Source: Geoanaerobacter sp964528055
GTDB taxonomy: Bacteria; Desulfobacterota; Desulfuromonadia; Geobacterales; DSM-12255
Direction of reading: 5' to 3'
Assembly (NCBI GenBank): GCA_964528055.1
Contig: CAZGQM010000008.1
Location: 83,051 to 147,050, forward strand
Length of the DNA: 64,000 nucleotides
Below the pieces are notes generated by a model, which did not search any database, had not been told where the DNA came from, and saw only the letters and a program-made list of their open reading frames with translations. Within the stretch, counting starts at the first letter, position 1; every line of letters starts with the position of its first letter. The position numbers and the translations under genes were made by a program. Shown piece after piece: positions 6,588-15,486 of this stretch.

Positions 6588-8342
6588 TTAATTGTCACCA
6601 TTCTTACGAAGTCCACCCCGGAGCAGGTCACCGAGATTAGAAGTCGCTTCCTTCTGGGAACCCATATAATTCTCTAGCTCGGCCTTCTCTATGGCCGTCT
6701 GTAAGGATTTGATCGAAAGGCCGATCTTCCTGTCGTTGACATCCACATTAAGGACAACAGCTTCAAGCTGGTCCCCCACCTCGGCAAAGCCTTTGGGGGT
6801 AGGAAGCTTTTCCTGTGAGAGCTCGGAGACATGAACCAACCCTTCAATCCCCTCCTCGATCTCCAGGAAAATCCCGAAGTCGGTAACAGAAGAGACCTTA
6901 CCGGTTACCCGGGTGCCGGGCCGGTATCTACGCGGTATCTCGCTCCAGGGATCAGGGGAGAGTTGCTTGACTCCCAGGGAGAGTCGCTCACCTTCAACGT
7001 CGATGTTCAGAACCACAGCCTGCAGTGTCTGCCCCTTTGCGTAGATCTCACCCGGATGCTTGATCCTCTTTGTCCAGGAGATATCTGAAACATGCACAAG
7101 TCCGTCAATACCATCCTCGATGCCTATAAACATGCCGAAATCAGTGATATTCTTAATCTGTCCTTCTATTTTTGTGCCTACAGGGTATCTTTCGCCAATG
7201 ACTGTCCAGGGGTTTACCTGGGTCTGCTTGTAACCGAGGGAAATACGGCGGTTGGTAGGATCCACACCAAGCACGATGGCGTCAACAGTCTCATCAACGG
7301 TAAGAATCTCGGAGGGGTGCCGAACACGACGAGTCCACGACATCTCGGAGACATGGATCAGTCCCTCTACTCCATCCTGCAGAGCCACGAAAGCTCCGTA
7401 CTCTGTCAGGCTCACAACCCTCCCCTGTACATGCGTACCTATGACATACTTGTCAGCCACATCTTGCCAGGGATCAGGCATGGTCTGCTTGAGCCCGAGA
7501 GATATCTTCCCCTTGGTCCCGTCATACTTGAGAATCTTTACATTCAGCTTGTCCCCGACCTTCACTGCCTCGGAAGGGTGATTGAGACGCCCCCACGACA
7601 TGTCGGTGACATGGAGTAGGCCGTCAAGCCCGCCGAGATCCACGAAAGCACCATAGTCGGTAATGTTCTTGACAATCCCTTCAAGAACCTGACCTTCGGC
7701 AAGGTTCCCCAGCGTCTGCTCCTTGAGCTTGTCGCGATCCTCTTCGAGAAGTACCCGTCGGGAGAGGACAACATTCCCGCGCTTCCGGTTCATCTTTATG
7801 ACCTTGAACATGGCAGTCTGCCCGATGTAGCGATCCAGGTTGCCGCTGGGGCGAAGATCTACCTGGGAAGCCGGGAGGAAAGCCTGTACCCCGATATCAA
7901 CGGTAAGTCCGCCTTTTACCTTGCCAACGATCTTGCCTTCAATGGTACCGCCCTCGCCACCTGCATCGTTAATCTTTTCCCAGGCAAGATGGCTCTCTGC
8001 CTTCCGCTTGGAAAGGACAATGTAGCCGCGCTCGTTTTCCTCGCGCTCGAAGAGAACCCGGACGTCATCGCCAACCTTGATAGTCAGGTCGCCGTTATCA
8101 TCCATAAACTCGCTGGCCTGGATGCACCCTTCAGATTTGTATCCGACATCAACCAGGACGATATCCTGGTTCACCTGAACTACAACACCTTTCACGATCT
8201 CGCCCACCTGCAGCTGCTTTATGCTGTCGTTGAACAGATCGGCGAACTCGCCGTGCGCACCCTGCTCGTGTTCATCATCCACATCGGCAAAGCGCTTGAT
8301 CGGCATGTCATTCCGTTTGTCCAAATTCTTTTCCTCGCTCAT
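6588..8342 (-). CDS. rpsA: 30S ribosomal protein S1
   Basis: The 584-residue protein contains six S1 RNA-binding repeats from about residue 40 to 565, each with the pattern G-x-V-x-x-I-T-D-x-G-x-F and G-L-x-H-V-S-(E/D)-(M/I/L)-S-W. The first two are diverged, as usual in S1. It binds mRNA leaders on the 30S subunit and helps start translation. A longer frame begins at 8396, but ATG at 8342 with GAGGGG ten bases upstream matches the usual start (MSEEKNLDKR). It follows ispH in the same direction and precedes ihfB by about 65 bases. Confidence 0.95.
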   Translation of the reverse strand: MSEEKNLDKRNDMPIKRFADVDDEHEQGAHGEFADLFNDSIKQLQVGEIVKGVVVQVNQDIVLVDVGYKSEGCIQASEFMDDNGDLTIKVGDDVRVLFEREENERGYIVLSKRKAESHLAWEKINDAGGEGGTIEGKIVGKVKGGLTVDIGVQAFLPASQVDLRPSGNLDRYIGQTAMFKVIKMNRKRGNVVLSRRVLLEEDRDKLKEQTLGNLAEGQVLEGIVKNITDYGAFVDLGGLDGLLHVTDMSWGRLNHPSEAVKVGDKLNVKILKYDGTKGKISLGLKQTMPDPWQDVADKYVIGTHVQGRVVSLTEYGAFVALQDGVEGLIHVSEMSWTRRVRHPSEILTVDETVDAIVLGVDPTNRRISLGYKQTQVNPWTVIGERYPVGTKIEGQIKNITDFGMFIGIEDGIDGLVHVSDISWTKRIKHPGEIYAKGQTLQAVVLNIDVEGERLSLGVKQLSPDPWSEIPRRYRPGTRVTGKVSSVTDFGIFLEIEEGIEGLVHVSELSQEKLPTPKGFAEVGDQLEAVVLNVDVNDRKIGLSIKSLQTAIEKAELENYMGSQKEATSNLGDLLRGGLRKNGDN

Positions 8343-8420
8343 CAACCCGATACCCCCTCGTGACGTTTCATAACTTTTTATACGTTTAGCCGGCATACAC
8401 TAGCACAGAAAGAAAAAAAT

Positions 8421-9269
8421 TCAACCGTTTTTGTCCCTATCGATCTGACTGATACGTTCCAGGACTTCATCGATCAGCCATTTCGGTGTCGAAGCCCCGG
8501 CAGTTACGCCGACCCGTGCGACACAGTCAAACCAGTTTGGGTCAAGCTGCTGGGCTGTTTCAATATGGTGGGTGTGGGGCTGCAACTCGGCGCAAACCTC
8601 AGCAAGTCGCTTCGTATTGCCGCTGTTGAAGCCGCCGATTACTATCACGCAATCCACCTGCCTGGCAAGCTCCTTGGCTGCCTCCTGACGAACTGCCGTG
8701 GCATCACAGATGGTATGAAAAACACGGAGCTCGCTACCGAGCTTGAGACACTGGCGCACCACATCCTCCAGGTTCTCGAAAGACTGGGTGGTCTGAGCCA
8801 CCACACCTATCATGCTCATCCTCGGGAGCCGTGCAGCCTCCTCTCCCGAGCCGACCACATAGACCTTCCCTTTGGCGTAGGAGACTATTCCCTGCACTTC
8901 CGGATGATCGGCATCCCCCACAACCACGACATCATAACCGGCCGTGGAAAGGCTCTGGACATGTTCCTGCGCTTTCTTTACAAAGGGGCAGGTGGCATCT
9001 ACTATCTCAAGCTCTTTCCGAACAGCCTCTTCAAGTTCAGCAGAAGTGACCCCATGTGAACGTATGATAATGGTCCCGCTCTCCAGCTCAGAGAGTTCCT
9101 TTAAAACCTTGACCCCCATATCCTCCAGCTTCTGCACTACCTGGGGAGAGTGGATGATCGGCCCGAGGGTAAAAGTCTGTCCCCCCTTGTCTGCCGCTTC
9201 AAAGGCCATCTGCGTGGCACGTTTGACACCGAAACAGAAACCCGCCTGCCTGGCAAGAATGATCTCCAT
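8421..9269 (-). CDS. ispH: 4-hydroxy-3-methylbut-2-enyl diphosphate reductase
   Basis: IspH (LytB) is the last enzyme of the methylerythritol phosphate pathway, reducing HMBPP to IPP and DMAPP with a [4Fe-4S] cluster. The three cluster cysteines are visible: C12 in GFCFGVKRA, C94 in DATCPFVKK and C189 in CDAT. The active-site patterns SHG (71-73) and VVVGDADHPEVQG are also present, and SNT/SGNTKRL appears as GGFNSGNTKRL. The length of 282 fits the family. It sits 11 bases after cmk and 78 bases before rpsA. Confidence 0.96.
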   Translation of the reverse strand: MEIILARQAGFCFGVKRATQMAFEAADKGGQTFTLGPIIHSPQVVQKLEDMGVKVLKELSELESGTIIIRSHGVTSAELEEAVRKELEIVDATCPFVKKAQEHVQSLSTAGYDVVVVGDADHPEVQGIVSYAKGKVYVVGSGEEAARLPRMSMIGVVAQTTQSFENLEDVVRQCLKLGSELRVFHTICDATAVRQEAAKELARQVDCVIVIGGFNSGNTKRLAEVCAELQPHTHHIETAQQLDPNWFDCVARVGVTAGASTPKWLIDEVLERISQIDRDKNG

Positions 9270-9281
9270 GCTGCAACTCCT

Positions 9282-10013
9282 CTACGGTTTCAAAAGGGAT
9301 GCCGGAGTTGATCCGACAGAGTGAAGCCGATCCTTTATTACCTTGGTCATACCTTCAACCACCTCATCTATGCTTATCGTGGTCGAATCCACTGCAATGG
9401 CATCCTCGGCCTGACAGAGAGGAGCATGGGCACGCCCTTCATCCTGCCTGTCACGAGCCGTCACTTCGGCAATGGTCTGGTCCAGATCAACCTGCTCTCC
9501 CTTTTCCTTTAGCTCAAGGAAGCGTCTGCGGCCCCTCTCCTCTGCCGATGCGGAAAGGAAAAATTTGAGATCTGCCTCCGGAAATACCACTGTACCGATA
9601 TCCCTCCCCTCAAGAATCACACCGCCCTCCTGACCCATAGCACGCTGTGTGGCAAGGAGGAGTTCTCGAACGGTCTTTTGGCCTGCGATTCTTGAGGTCA
9701 AAAGACTGATTTCAGGAGTGCGGATCAGACCGGAAACATCCTCTCCGTTCAGGATAATACGGGAGTCACCATCTTCATTCCTGAAGGTTAGCGTCGCCTG
9801 GCGGCAGACCCTCATAACTTCGGCTTCGTCGTCCTCGGCAACTCCAGAGCGATGTACAGCCAACGCAAGAGCCCTGTACATGGCGCCCGTATCTATGTAG
9901 AGATAGCCGAACGACTCTGCCAGTTGCCTTGTAATGGTACTCTTCCCGGCCCCGGAAGGTCCGTCGATAGCAATGACAAGGCCTTTCAAGCGCTTTTCAG
10001 CCCCAGCGCTCAT
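9282..10013 (-). CDS. cmk: cytidylate kinase
   Basis: The 243-residue protein phosphorylates CMP and dCMP using ATP. It has the P-loop GPSGAGKST at residues 18-26, the CMP-binding YIDTGAMYRALAL, the LEGRDIGTVVFPEADLKFFL block and the RGRRRFLEL lid region. Its ATGA overlaps the aroA stop by four bases, so translation is probably coupled. The cmk-rpsA neighbourhood is widespread in bacteria. Confidence 0.96.
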   Translation of the reverse strand: MSAGAEKRLKGLVIAIDGPSGAGKSTITRQLAESFGYLYIDTGAMYRALALAVHRSGVAEDDEAEVMRVCRQATLTFRNEDGDSRIILNGEDVSGLIRTPEISLLTSRIAGQKTVRELLLATQRAMGQEGGVILEGRDIGTVVFPEADLKFFLSASAEERGRRRFLELKEKGEQVDLDQTIAEVTARDRQDEGRAHAPLCQAEDAIAVDSTTISIDEVVEGMTKVIKDRLHSVGSTPASLLKP

Positions 10014-11299
10014 CTACATGCCACCTTCTCAATAAGGGATAAAAAGGTAGGAAACGACGTGGCAATACATGCTGTATCATCAACGCTGGTCTCTCCGACG
10101 GCTGTCAGACCGGCCACCAGCATTGACATGGCAATCCGGTGATCTCCGCGGCTCTCGGCCGCAGAGCCGGCGAGTTTCTCAACGCCATCGATCTCCATCC
10201 CGTCCCCGGTCTCTTCGACTGTAACACCCGCACGTCGCAGATTAGCTGCCATGGCGGCAATCCTGTCTGTCTCCTTGACCCGGAGCTCGTGTGCATCCCG
10301 GATGGTGGTCCGTCCCTCGGCAACAGCCGCTGCCACTGATATAACCGGGAATTCGTCGATGGCTCGCGGCACGACATCTCCCTTGATCTCTATCCCCTTG
10401 AGGTTTGATGAACGGACCAGGATGTCGGCCACCGGCTCGCCAGATAGCTCGCGACAATCAAGCAGCTCGATTGAGCCACCCATGCCGGTCAGTATATCCA
10501 GGATACCGGTTCGGGTAGGATTGACCCCGACCCCACGAATCAGGAGTTCAGAATCTGGAACGATAAGGGCTGCCACAATAAAGAACGAGGCGGACGAAAT
10601 ATCGCCCGGCACGGTTATATCGCGCCCCTCCAACTCGCGACCGCCACGAACAGCCACACCGCCTTCAAAGGTCTCAACATCCGCTCCGAAGTATCGAAAC
10701 ATCCGCTCTGAATGATCGCGGGAAAGAAACGGTTCGGTCACACGGGTTTCCCCCTCCGCATAGAGCCCAGCCAGCATGAGTGCAGATTTTACCTGGGCAC
10801 TGGAAACCGGCGATGCATACTCTACCCCCCTGAGCTTATGCCCAAGAATGGCCAACGGCGCCTTTTCCCCTCCTGCACGACCGTATATTCCGGCCCCCAT
10901 CTGCGAAAGGGGGGTAATAACCCGTTTCATGGGCCTGCGTCGGAGGTACTGGTCGCCGGTAAGCACTGAGAAGAAGTTCTGGGCAGCCAACAGGCCACAG
11001 AGGAGACGCATGGAGGTCCCGGAATTCCCGCAATCTACAACATCTTCCGGTTCAACCAGCCCATGGAGGCCATTTCCCAGAATGGTGAGGAGTTCCCCAT
11101 CATCCCGCGTCGTTATCCCCATCGATTGAAAGGCTTTGAGGGTTGCCATGTTGTCTTCGCCGCGCAGAAGTCCACGAACCGATGTGGTCCCCTTTGCCAG
11201 CGAACCGAGCATGATGGAACGGTGGGAAATCGACTTGTCCCCAGGTACGGTTATCTCGCCACGCATCCCTTTTGCCGGGGATACTCTGTATGATTGCAT
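10010..11299 (-). CDS. aroA: 3-phosphoshikimate 1-carboxyvinyltransferase (EPSP synthase)
   Basis: AroA joins phosphoenolpyruvate to shikimate-3-phosphate in chorismate synthesis. The 429-residue protein begins MQSYRV, has VPGDKSISHRSIM (residues 18-30), the LCGNSGT-type motif as DCGNSGTSMRL, RRRPMKR, and near the C-terminus VKETDRIAAMAANL and GDHRIAMSM. A longer frame reaches 11326, but ATG 11299 follows CGAGAGGAGAG and starts three bases after the tyrA stop. It lies in a tight pheA-tyrA-aroA-cmk run. Confidence 0.96.
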   Translation of the reverse strand: MQSYRVSPAKGMRGEITVPGDKSISHRSIMLGSLAKGTTSVRGLLRGEDNMATLKAFQSMGITTRDDGELLTILGNGLHGLVEPEDVVDCGNSGTSMRLLCGLLAAQNFFSVLTGDQYLRRRPMKRVITPLSQMGAGIYGRAGGEKAPLAILGHKLRGVEYASPVSSAQVKSALMLAGLYAEGETRVTEPFLSRDHSERMFRYFGADVETFEGGVAVRGGRELEGRDITVPGDISSASFFIVAALIVPDSELLIRGVGVNPTRTGILDILTGMGGSIELLDCRELSGEPVADILVRSSNLKGIEIKGDVVPRAIDEFPVISVAAAVAEGRTTIRDAHELRVKETDRIAAMAANLRRAGVTVEETGDGMEIDGVEKLAGSAAESRGDHRIAMSMLVAGLTAVGETSVDDTACIATSFPTFLSLIEKVACR

Positions 11300-11301
11300 G
11301 A

Positions 11302-12237
11302 TCAACTCTCCTCTCGCGGTTCGCATGCCCTGCGCTGCGCATCAGCGGATGGCAAAGCATCATGCGTCCCACCTGTCACGAGCCCATCCCGGTACTCCTT
11401 GGAGCGGGCGAAGAACAGCTCCAGTTTATCTCCATCGCCGCTGGCCACCAGAGCACGTAGTTCGGCATAGTAGCCGGCGAAAAAGTCCATCATTTCAAGA
11501 AGTGCCTGGCTGTTCTGCAGGGCTATGTCCCGCCACATCGCCGGGTCTGACGATGCAATGCGCGTGAAATCCCGAAAGCCGCCAGCCGAGTACTTGAGCA
11601 GGTTTTCGCCATATCCGTCGTACTCTCCAACGGCATTGACCAGGCTGTAGGCAACCATGTGCGGAAGGTGGGAAATGGCACCTACCACCCGGTCATGCTT
11701 TGCCACGTCCATCATCACCAGATCGCTGCCGGCAATCTCCCACATCCGGACCACCTTTTCCAGCGCAGCCTTGTCGGTAGTGGATGTCGGAGTGATAATG
11801 CAGCGTCGGCCCTGATAAAGGGTCGAGAAAGATGCGTCCACCCCGGACCTCTCGGTTCCGGCAATCGGGTGACCGCCTACAAAATGGCATCCGGCCGGCA
11901 TCAGCGGCTCACAGGCTGAGACGATCTCCTCCTTAACGCTTCCGCCATCGGTAACGATGCATCCAAGAGCAAGGAAGGGGGCAATTTCAGCTACGATACC
12001 TGCTATGGTGCATACCGGCGTGGCAATAAAGACCATGTCCGCACCGGCAACACCTTCTGCAGGGTCGTGGCTGTAGCGGTCAATGACCCCAAGCTCGACA
12101 GCCCGCTCCAGGTTTGCCTTACCGCGACCGATTCCGACAACCTCGCCCACCTCCCCCTTTTCCCGGAGAATACGTGCGAGAGAGCCGCCGATGAGTCCGA
12201 CACCTACTATGGCCAACCGCTTGATCAGCGGCATCAT
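11302..12237 (-). CDS. tyrA: prephenate dehydrogenase (or arogenate dehydrogenase)
   Basis: The 311-residue enzyme oxidises and decarboxylates prephenate (or arogenate) in tyrosine synthesis. It has the NAD(P) loop GVGLIGGS at residues 12-19 and the active-site region TDGGSVKEEI and HFVGGHPIAGTERSG. The helical C-terminal domain includes ISHLPHMVAYSLVN and GGFRDFTRIASSDP. It has no fused chorismate mutase, as pheA upstream carries one. Spacing is six bases to pheA and three to aroA. Substrate preference between prephenate and arogenate cannot be read off by eye. Confidence 0.93.
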   Translation of the reverse strand: MMPLIKRLAIVGVGLIGGSLARILREKGEVGEVVGIGRGKANLERAVELGVIDRYSHDPAEGVAGADMVFIATPVCTIAGIVAEIAPFLALGCIVTDGGSVKEEIVSACEPLMPAGCHFVGGHPIAGTERSGVDASFSTLYQGRRCIITPTSTTDKAALEKVVRMWEIAGSDLVMMDVAKHDRVVGAISHLPHMVAYSLVNAVGEYDGYGENLLKYSAGGFRDFTRIASSDPAMWRDIALQNSQALLEMMDFFAGYYAELRALVASGDGDKLELFFARSKEYRDGLVTGGTHDALPSADAQRRACEPREES

Positions 12238-12243
12238 TACCTC

Positions 12244-13320
12244 TTATTTGGCTCTGGGATACGAACCGAGAATTTTTACGAATTGACAGAACCCCTTCAA
12301 CTCCTGCACCGCATCTGCAACCGGTTGCTCACTGATGTGCCCGGCAAGGTCGAGGAAAAAGATGTATTCCCATGCCTTGGTCTTGTTGGGACGGGACTCG
12401 ATCTTGGAGAGGTTTACCCCGCGCTTGGCAAACGGCTCAAGCATCCGGTGGAGGATGCCTGGTTCGTCCTTCACCGAGAACATGAGCGATGTCCTGTCAT
12501 CCCCGGATTTCTCGGCAAGGCGACTCCCGATAACCAGGAAGCGGGTGACGTTGTTCACCTGGTCCTCGATCCTCTCCCTGACCACCTTGAGGTCGTAGAG
12601 AGTTGCCGCGTACTGGCTGGCAATGGCGGCCGCAGAGTAGTCCTCGCTGACGATCTGCGCAGCAAGGGTGGTTGAGGCAACATCCACCAGGGGTACGTTG
12701 GGAAAGTTCTCGGTCAGCCAGCGACGGCACTGGGCCAGAGGCTGAGGATGGGAGTAGATCTTTTTGACATCTTCAAAACGGCCGGTGCGTGACAGCAGGT
12801 AGTGGGAAACCTCCAGGATCACCTCGGCATTGATCGTCAGGTCGCTCTCCATGAACATGTCGAGAGTGTGGGAGATGACCCCTTCGGTGGAGTTCTCCAC
12901 CGGCACCAGGCCGTAAAGGGCCCGCCCCTTTTCCACGTCCTCGAAAACAGCCGGGATCGACTTCTGCGGCACAAGCTCTGCAGAAAGTCCGAAATGCTGC
13001 ATGGCTGCCAGATGGGAGAATGTTGCCTTCGGGCCGAGGAACGCAACCTTCATAGGGGCTTCCAGGGCCAGTGAGGCGGAGATGATCTCGCGGAAGACAC
13101 TTCGGACCGCCTCGGAAGGGAACGGCCCCTTATTCACGAGGGCCAGACGATCATAAATCTCTCGTTCGCGACTCGGAACATGAAACTCGCGGTTTTCGCG
13201 AGACTTCAGGCGACCCACCTCCAAGACCAGCTCAGCACGTCGGTTAAGGAGCTCCAGAATGCGGTCATCCACAGCGTCGATGTCGTAGCGCAGCAGCTCA
13301 AGGTTTTTTTCGTCGGACAC
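12244..13320 (-). CDS. pheA: chorismate mutase/prephenate dehydratase (P-protein)
   Basis: The 358-residue bifunctional enzyme makes phenylpyruvate from chorismate. Residues 1-88 are an AroQ-type chorismate mutase (LRYDIDAVDDRILELLNRRA). Residues 92-270 are prephenate dehydratase (VAFLGPKATFSHLAA, GLVPVENSTEGVI and VNNVTRFLVIG). Residues 283-355 are an ACT domain with the phenylalanine-binding ESRP, giving feedback control. It starts at GTG with AGGTGA before it. It is the first gene of the aromatic amino acid run, so the promoter should lie upstream of 13320. Confidence 0.95.
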   Translation of the reverse strand: MSDEKNLELLRYDIDAVDDRILELLNRRAELVLEVGRLKSRENREFHVPSREREIYDRLALVNKGPFPSEAVRSVFREIISASLALEAPMKVAFLGPKATFSHLAAMQHFGLSAELVPQKSIPAVFEDVEKGRALYGLVPVENSTEGVISHTLDMFMESDLTINAEVILEVSHYLLSRTGRFEDVKKIYSHPQPLAQCRRWLTENFPNVPLVDVASTTLAAQIVSEDYSAAAIASQYAATLYDLKVVRERIEDQVNNVTRFLVIGSRLAEKSGDDRTSLMFSVKDEPGILHRMLEPFAKRGVNLSKIESRPNKTKAWEYIFFLDLAGHISEQPVADAVQELKGFCQFVKILGSYPRAK

Positions 13321-13426
13321 GGAATGTCACCTGCAGCAGGGTGGGATCAGGAGGTCAGAGGGTGCCGTACTTTATAGCAAGGCATCTAAAAAGGCAACAG
13401 AATTCAGGTTCCATCAAGAAAAGCAG

Positions 13427-14170
13427 CTATCCCACCACAACCTTCGCATCAGGGTTCAGCGGGTTGGTCCTCACGGCCAGGGAAAAGAGGTAGGGATAAT
13501 CATTTTTCAGGTGCTGCATATAGAGGAGCCACTGGTGCAGGAGATGGGTATACGCTCTCTTGATGTCCCCCGAGAGGTGGTCCAGATCGGTCTCGGGTAG
13601 AGCAGAGAAATCGTGTCGAGCCTCCAGCTCTTCGACCAGATGGAAAACCGCCCAGAGGAGTTCGGTGAAATCGTCATGCTCCAGCAGGTTCGAATTCTCT
13701 AGGAGCCCCAGCATGAACTGCCGCCTTGACATCAGGAAGTCGCGCAACCCCGCAAGGTCACCTTGCCGGCTGTCCACCCGTAACTCAAAGGACTTTACAA
13801 AATCCAGCGCCCCCCTGAAATCGGTATCCTTCCACAGCCCGGAAACCTTAAAGTGCCCCGGCAAGGTCCCGCAATCCCGCACAAAACCAAACCCGTCGCG
13901 CATAAGCTCGGTGCCGACCTCGCTGAAGAAGACCCCGATAACCATGTTCATCTTCTGGCGTAGCGCATCCCGCTCCCTTGCCTTCAGCACCCGCTCTATC
14001 ATCAGGGTGACAAAGAGAACGTAGATCGGGAGAAAGGCAAGGTTCCCCAGAAAACTCAGCCCGATTTCCCGCGGATGGCCGTAGAAAAGATATTCGAGAC
14101 CATACAGGGTCAGCGACACCGCCAGCATCACCCAGATCATCTTTTCGCTTTTCATCATGGAACTGATCAT
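13427..14170 (-). CDS. membrane protein of unknown function
   Basis: I do not recognise this 247-residue protein. Residues about 10-28 and 38-60 are hydrophobic and would place the rest in the cytoplasm; the soluble part is helical and charged, with ALDFVKSFELRVDSRQGDL and a long acidic helix region. There is no catalytic motif. It follows the FtsX-type permease by 10 bases with AGGAG before its ATG, so the two probably form an operon and may act together. It could be a potassium-channel-like or regulatory membrane protein, but nothing proves this. Confidence 0.6.
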   Translation of the reverse strand: MISSMMKSEKMIWVMLAVSLTLYGLEYLFYGHPREIGLSFLGNLAFLPIYVLFVTLMIERVLKARERDALRQKMNMVIGVFFSEVGTELMRDGFGFVRDCGTLPGHFKVSGLWKDTDFRGALDFVKSFELRVDSRQGDLAGLRDFLMSRRQFMLGLLENSNLLEHDDFTELLWAVFHLVEELEARHDFSALPETDLDHLSGDIKRAYTHLLHQWLLYMQHLKNDYPYLFSLAVRTNPLNPDAKVVVG

Positions 14171-14180
14171 GCAATAACTC

Positions 14181-15347
14181 CTATGAAGACCTCAATGCAT
14201 CCACAATATTCATTCTCGCAGCCCTGAAGGCCGGAAGCAAACCACCCACAAGCCCCATGAACAGTGCAAAGAGAATCCCCTTGCCGAATATGCCGGGGGT
14301 CAGGGAAAAGGAAAAAGCCAGTTCCGCAAAGGATTGCCAGTTCATGGTAGAGATGGTGACCAGCTGCATGAACGAGGCAACGAAGAGTCCTGCAAGGCCA
14401 CCCAAAAGTCCGAGGAAGAGCGACTCAAAGACGAATGCGGCAAGGATGCTGCCGCGAGTGAACCCCAGTGCCCTGAGCGTGCCGATCTCCGTCACACGGT
14501 TGGCCACCGCCGCATACATGGTGATCATCGCGCCGATCACCGCGCCGAGCGAGAAGACAACGGTCAGCGCAATACCCATGATCCTGAGGAACGTCGCCAT
14601 TGCCTCGGACTGGTCCTCATAGTAGCGTGTTTCTAATTTTGACTCGCTGGTCAACCGCGGGTCTGATTCGATCCGCTCCTTGAACGCCTGAAACTGGGAG
14701 GGATCCCGAAGCCTGAAGAGGACCGAAGAGTATACGGGTCTGCGAAAGGCCTGCATCAGCTGATCCACGTCACCCCATATCTCGGATGAAAAGCCTGTAG
14801 CCCCGGCATCAAATACCCCCACCACGGTCCAGTACCTCATGCCGAAACGAAGGGTCTCCCCGATCCCACCCCCCTGGAACCGCTCTGCAATACTCTTTCC
14901 GGCCATCACCTCGGCAGATCCTAGGCGTGGCATCCTACCTGCCACCATACGAACCTGCGGCCGAAGCTTGAGGGACGCGTCCCCCACTCCGCGGATCACG
15001 ACGTTGGAGGGTTTGCCGCTCCCCCGCTTGGGAATGTTGATCAGGACCACCAGCTCCTTGGAGAGCAGCGGTCGACCATCCGAACCAATCGCCACTTCCG
15101 GCTGGCTCTCGATGATGGAGGCCTGCGAACGTTCCACCCCGCTCTGCACCTCAGACTGCGCCCCCTTGCGGATAACCATGGCATTTTCCGGTGACCCGGT
15201 TGCGATCAGGGTCTTTTTCAGCCCCTCAGCCAGCATCAGAGTTGCCGCAAACACAAAGACCACCAGAGCCATTCCCAAGGCGGTCAGCGCCGTTGTGAGA
15301 CGGCGGGTCCAGAGGTTTCTGAAGCTGTAGGAGATGGGTATCGGCAT
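14181..15347 (-). CDS. ABC transporter permease, MacB/FtsX type
   Basis: The 388-residue protein has the FtsX/MacB layout: one helix near residues 20-42, a large extracytoplasmic domain (about 45-260), then three helices at about 265-292, 318-345 and 355-380. The C-terminal block has the pattern TEIGTLRALGFTRGSILAAF, typical of FtsX domains. Such permeases work with a MacB-type ATPase and a periplasmic adaptor, either exporting substrates or transmitting force (mechanotransmission). No ATPase is adjacent; the nearest candidate, with its own permease and adaptor, is at 20.6-21.3 kb. I start at ATG 15347 (MPIPIS); a TTG at 15383 is possible, and neither has a strong binding site. Confidence 0.82.
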   Translation of the reverse strand: MPIPISYSFRNLWTRRLTTALTALGMALVVFVFAATLMLAEGLKKTLIATGSPENAMVIRKGAQSEVQSGVERSQASIIESQPEVAIGSDGRPLLSKELVVLINIPKRGSGKPSNVVIRGVGDASLKLRPQVRMVAGRMPRLGSAEVMAGKSIAERFQGGGIGETLRFGMRYWTVVGVFDAGATGFSSEIWGDVDQLMQAFRRPVYSSVLFRLRDPSQFQAFKERIESDPRLTSESKLETRYYEDQSEAMATFLRIMGIALTVVFSLGAVIGAMITMYAAVANRVTEIGTLRALGFTRGSILAAFVFESLFLGLLGGLAGLFVASFMQLVTISTMNWQSFAELAFSFSLTPGIFGKGILFALFMGLVGGLLPAFRAARMNIVDALRSS

Positions 15348-15486
15348 GGGTTCAATTAATAATCCAACCTGAAACAAAGTCAAGCGTGTTTAAGATTGAA
15401 CCAATGGTCCGTTGCAAGCAATTTGCCTTTATGGGTGAGACTATCTGTGGTAGAAATAACAGACTCGTTTTAGCAAGGGACAAACC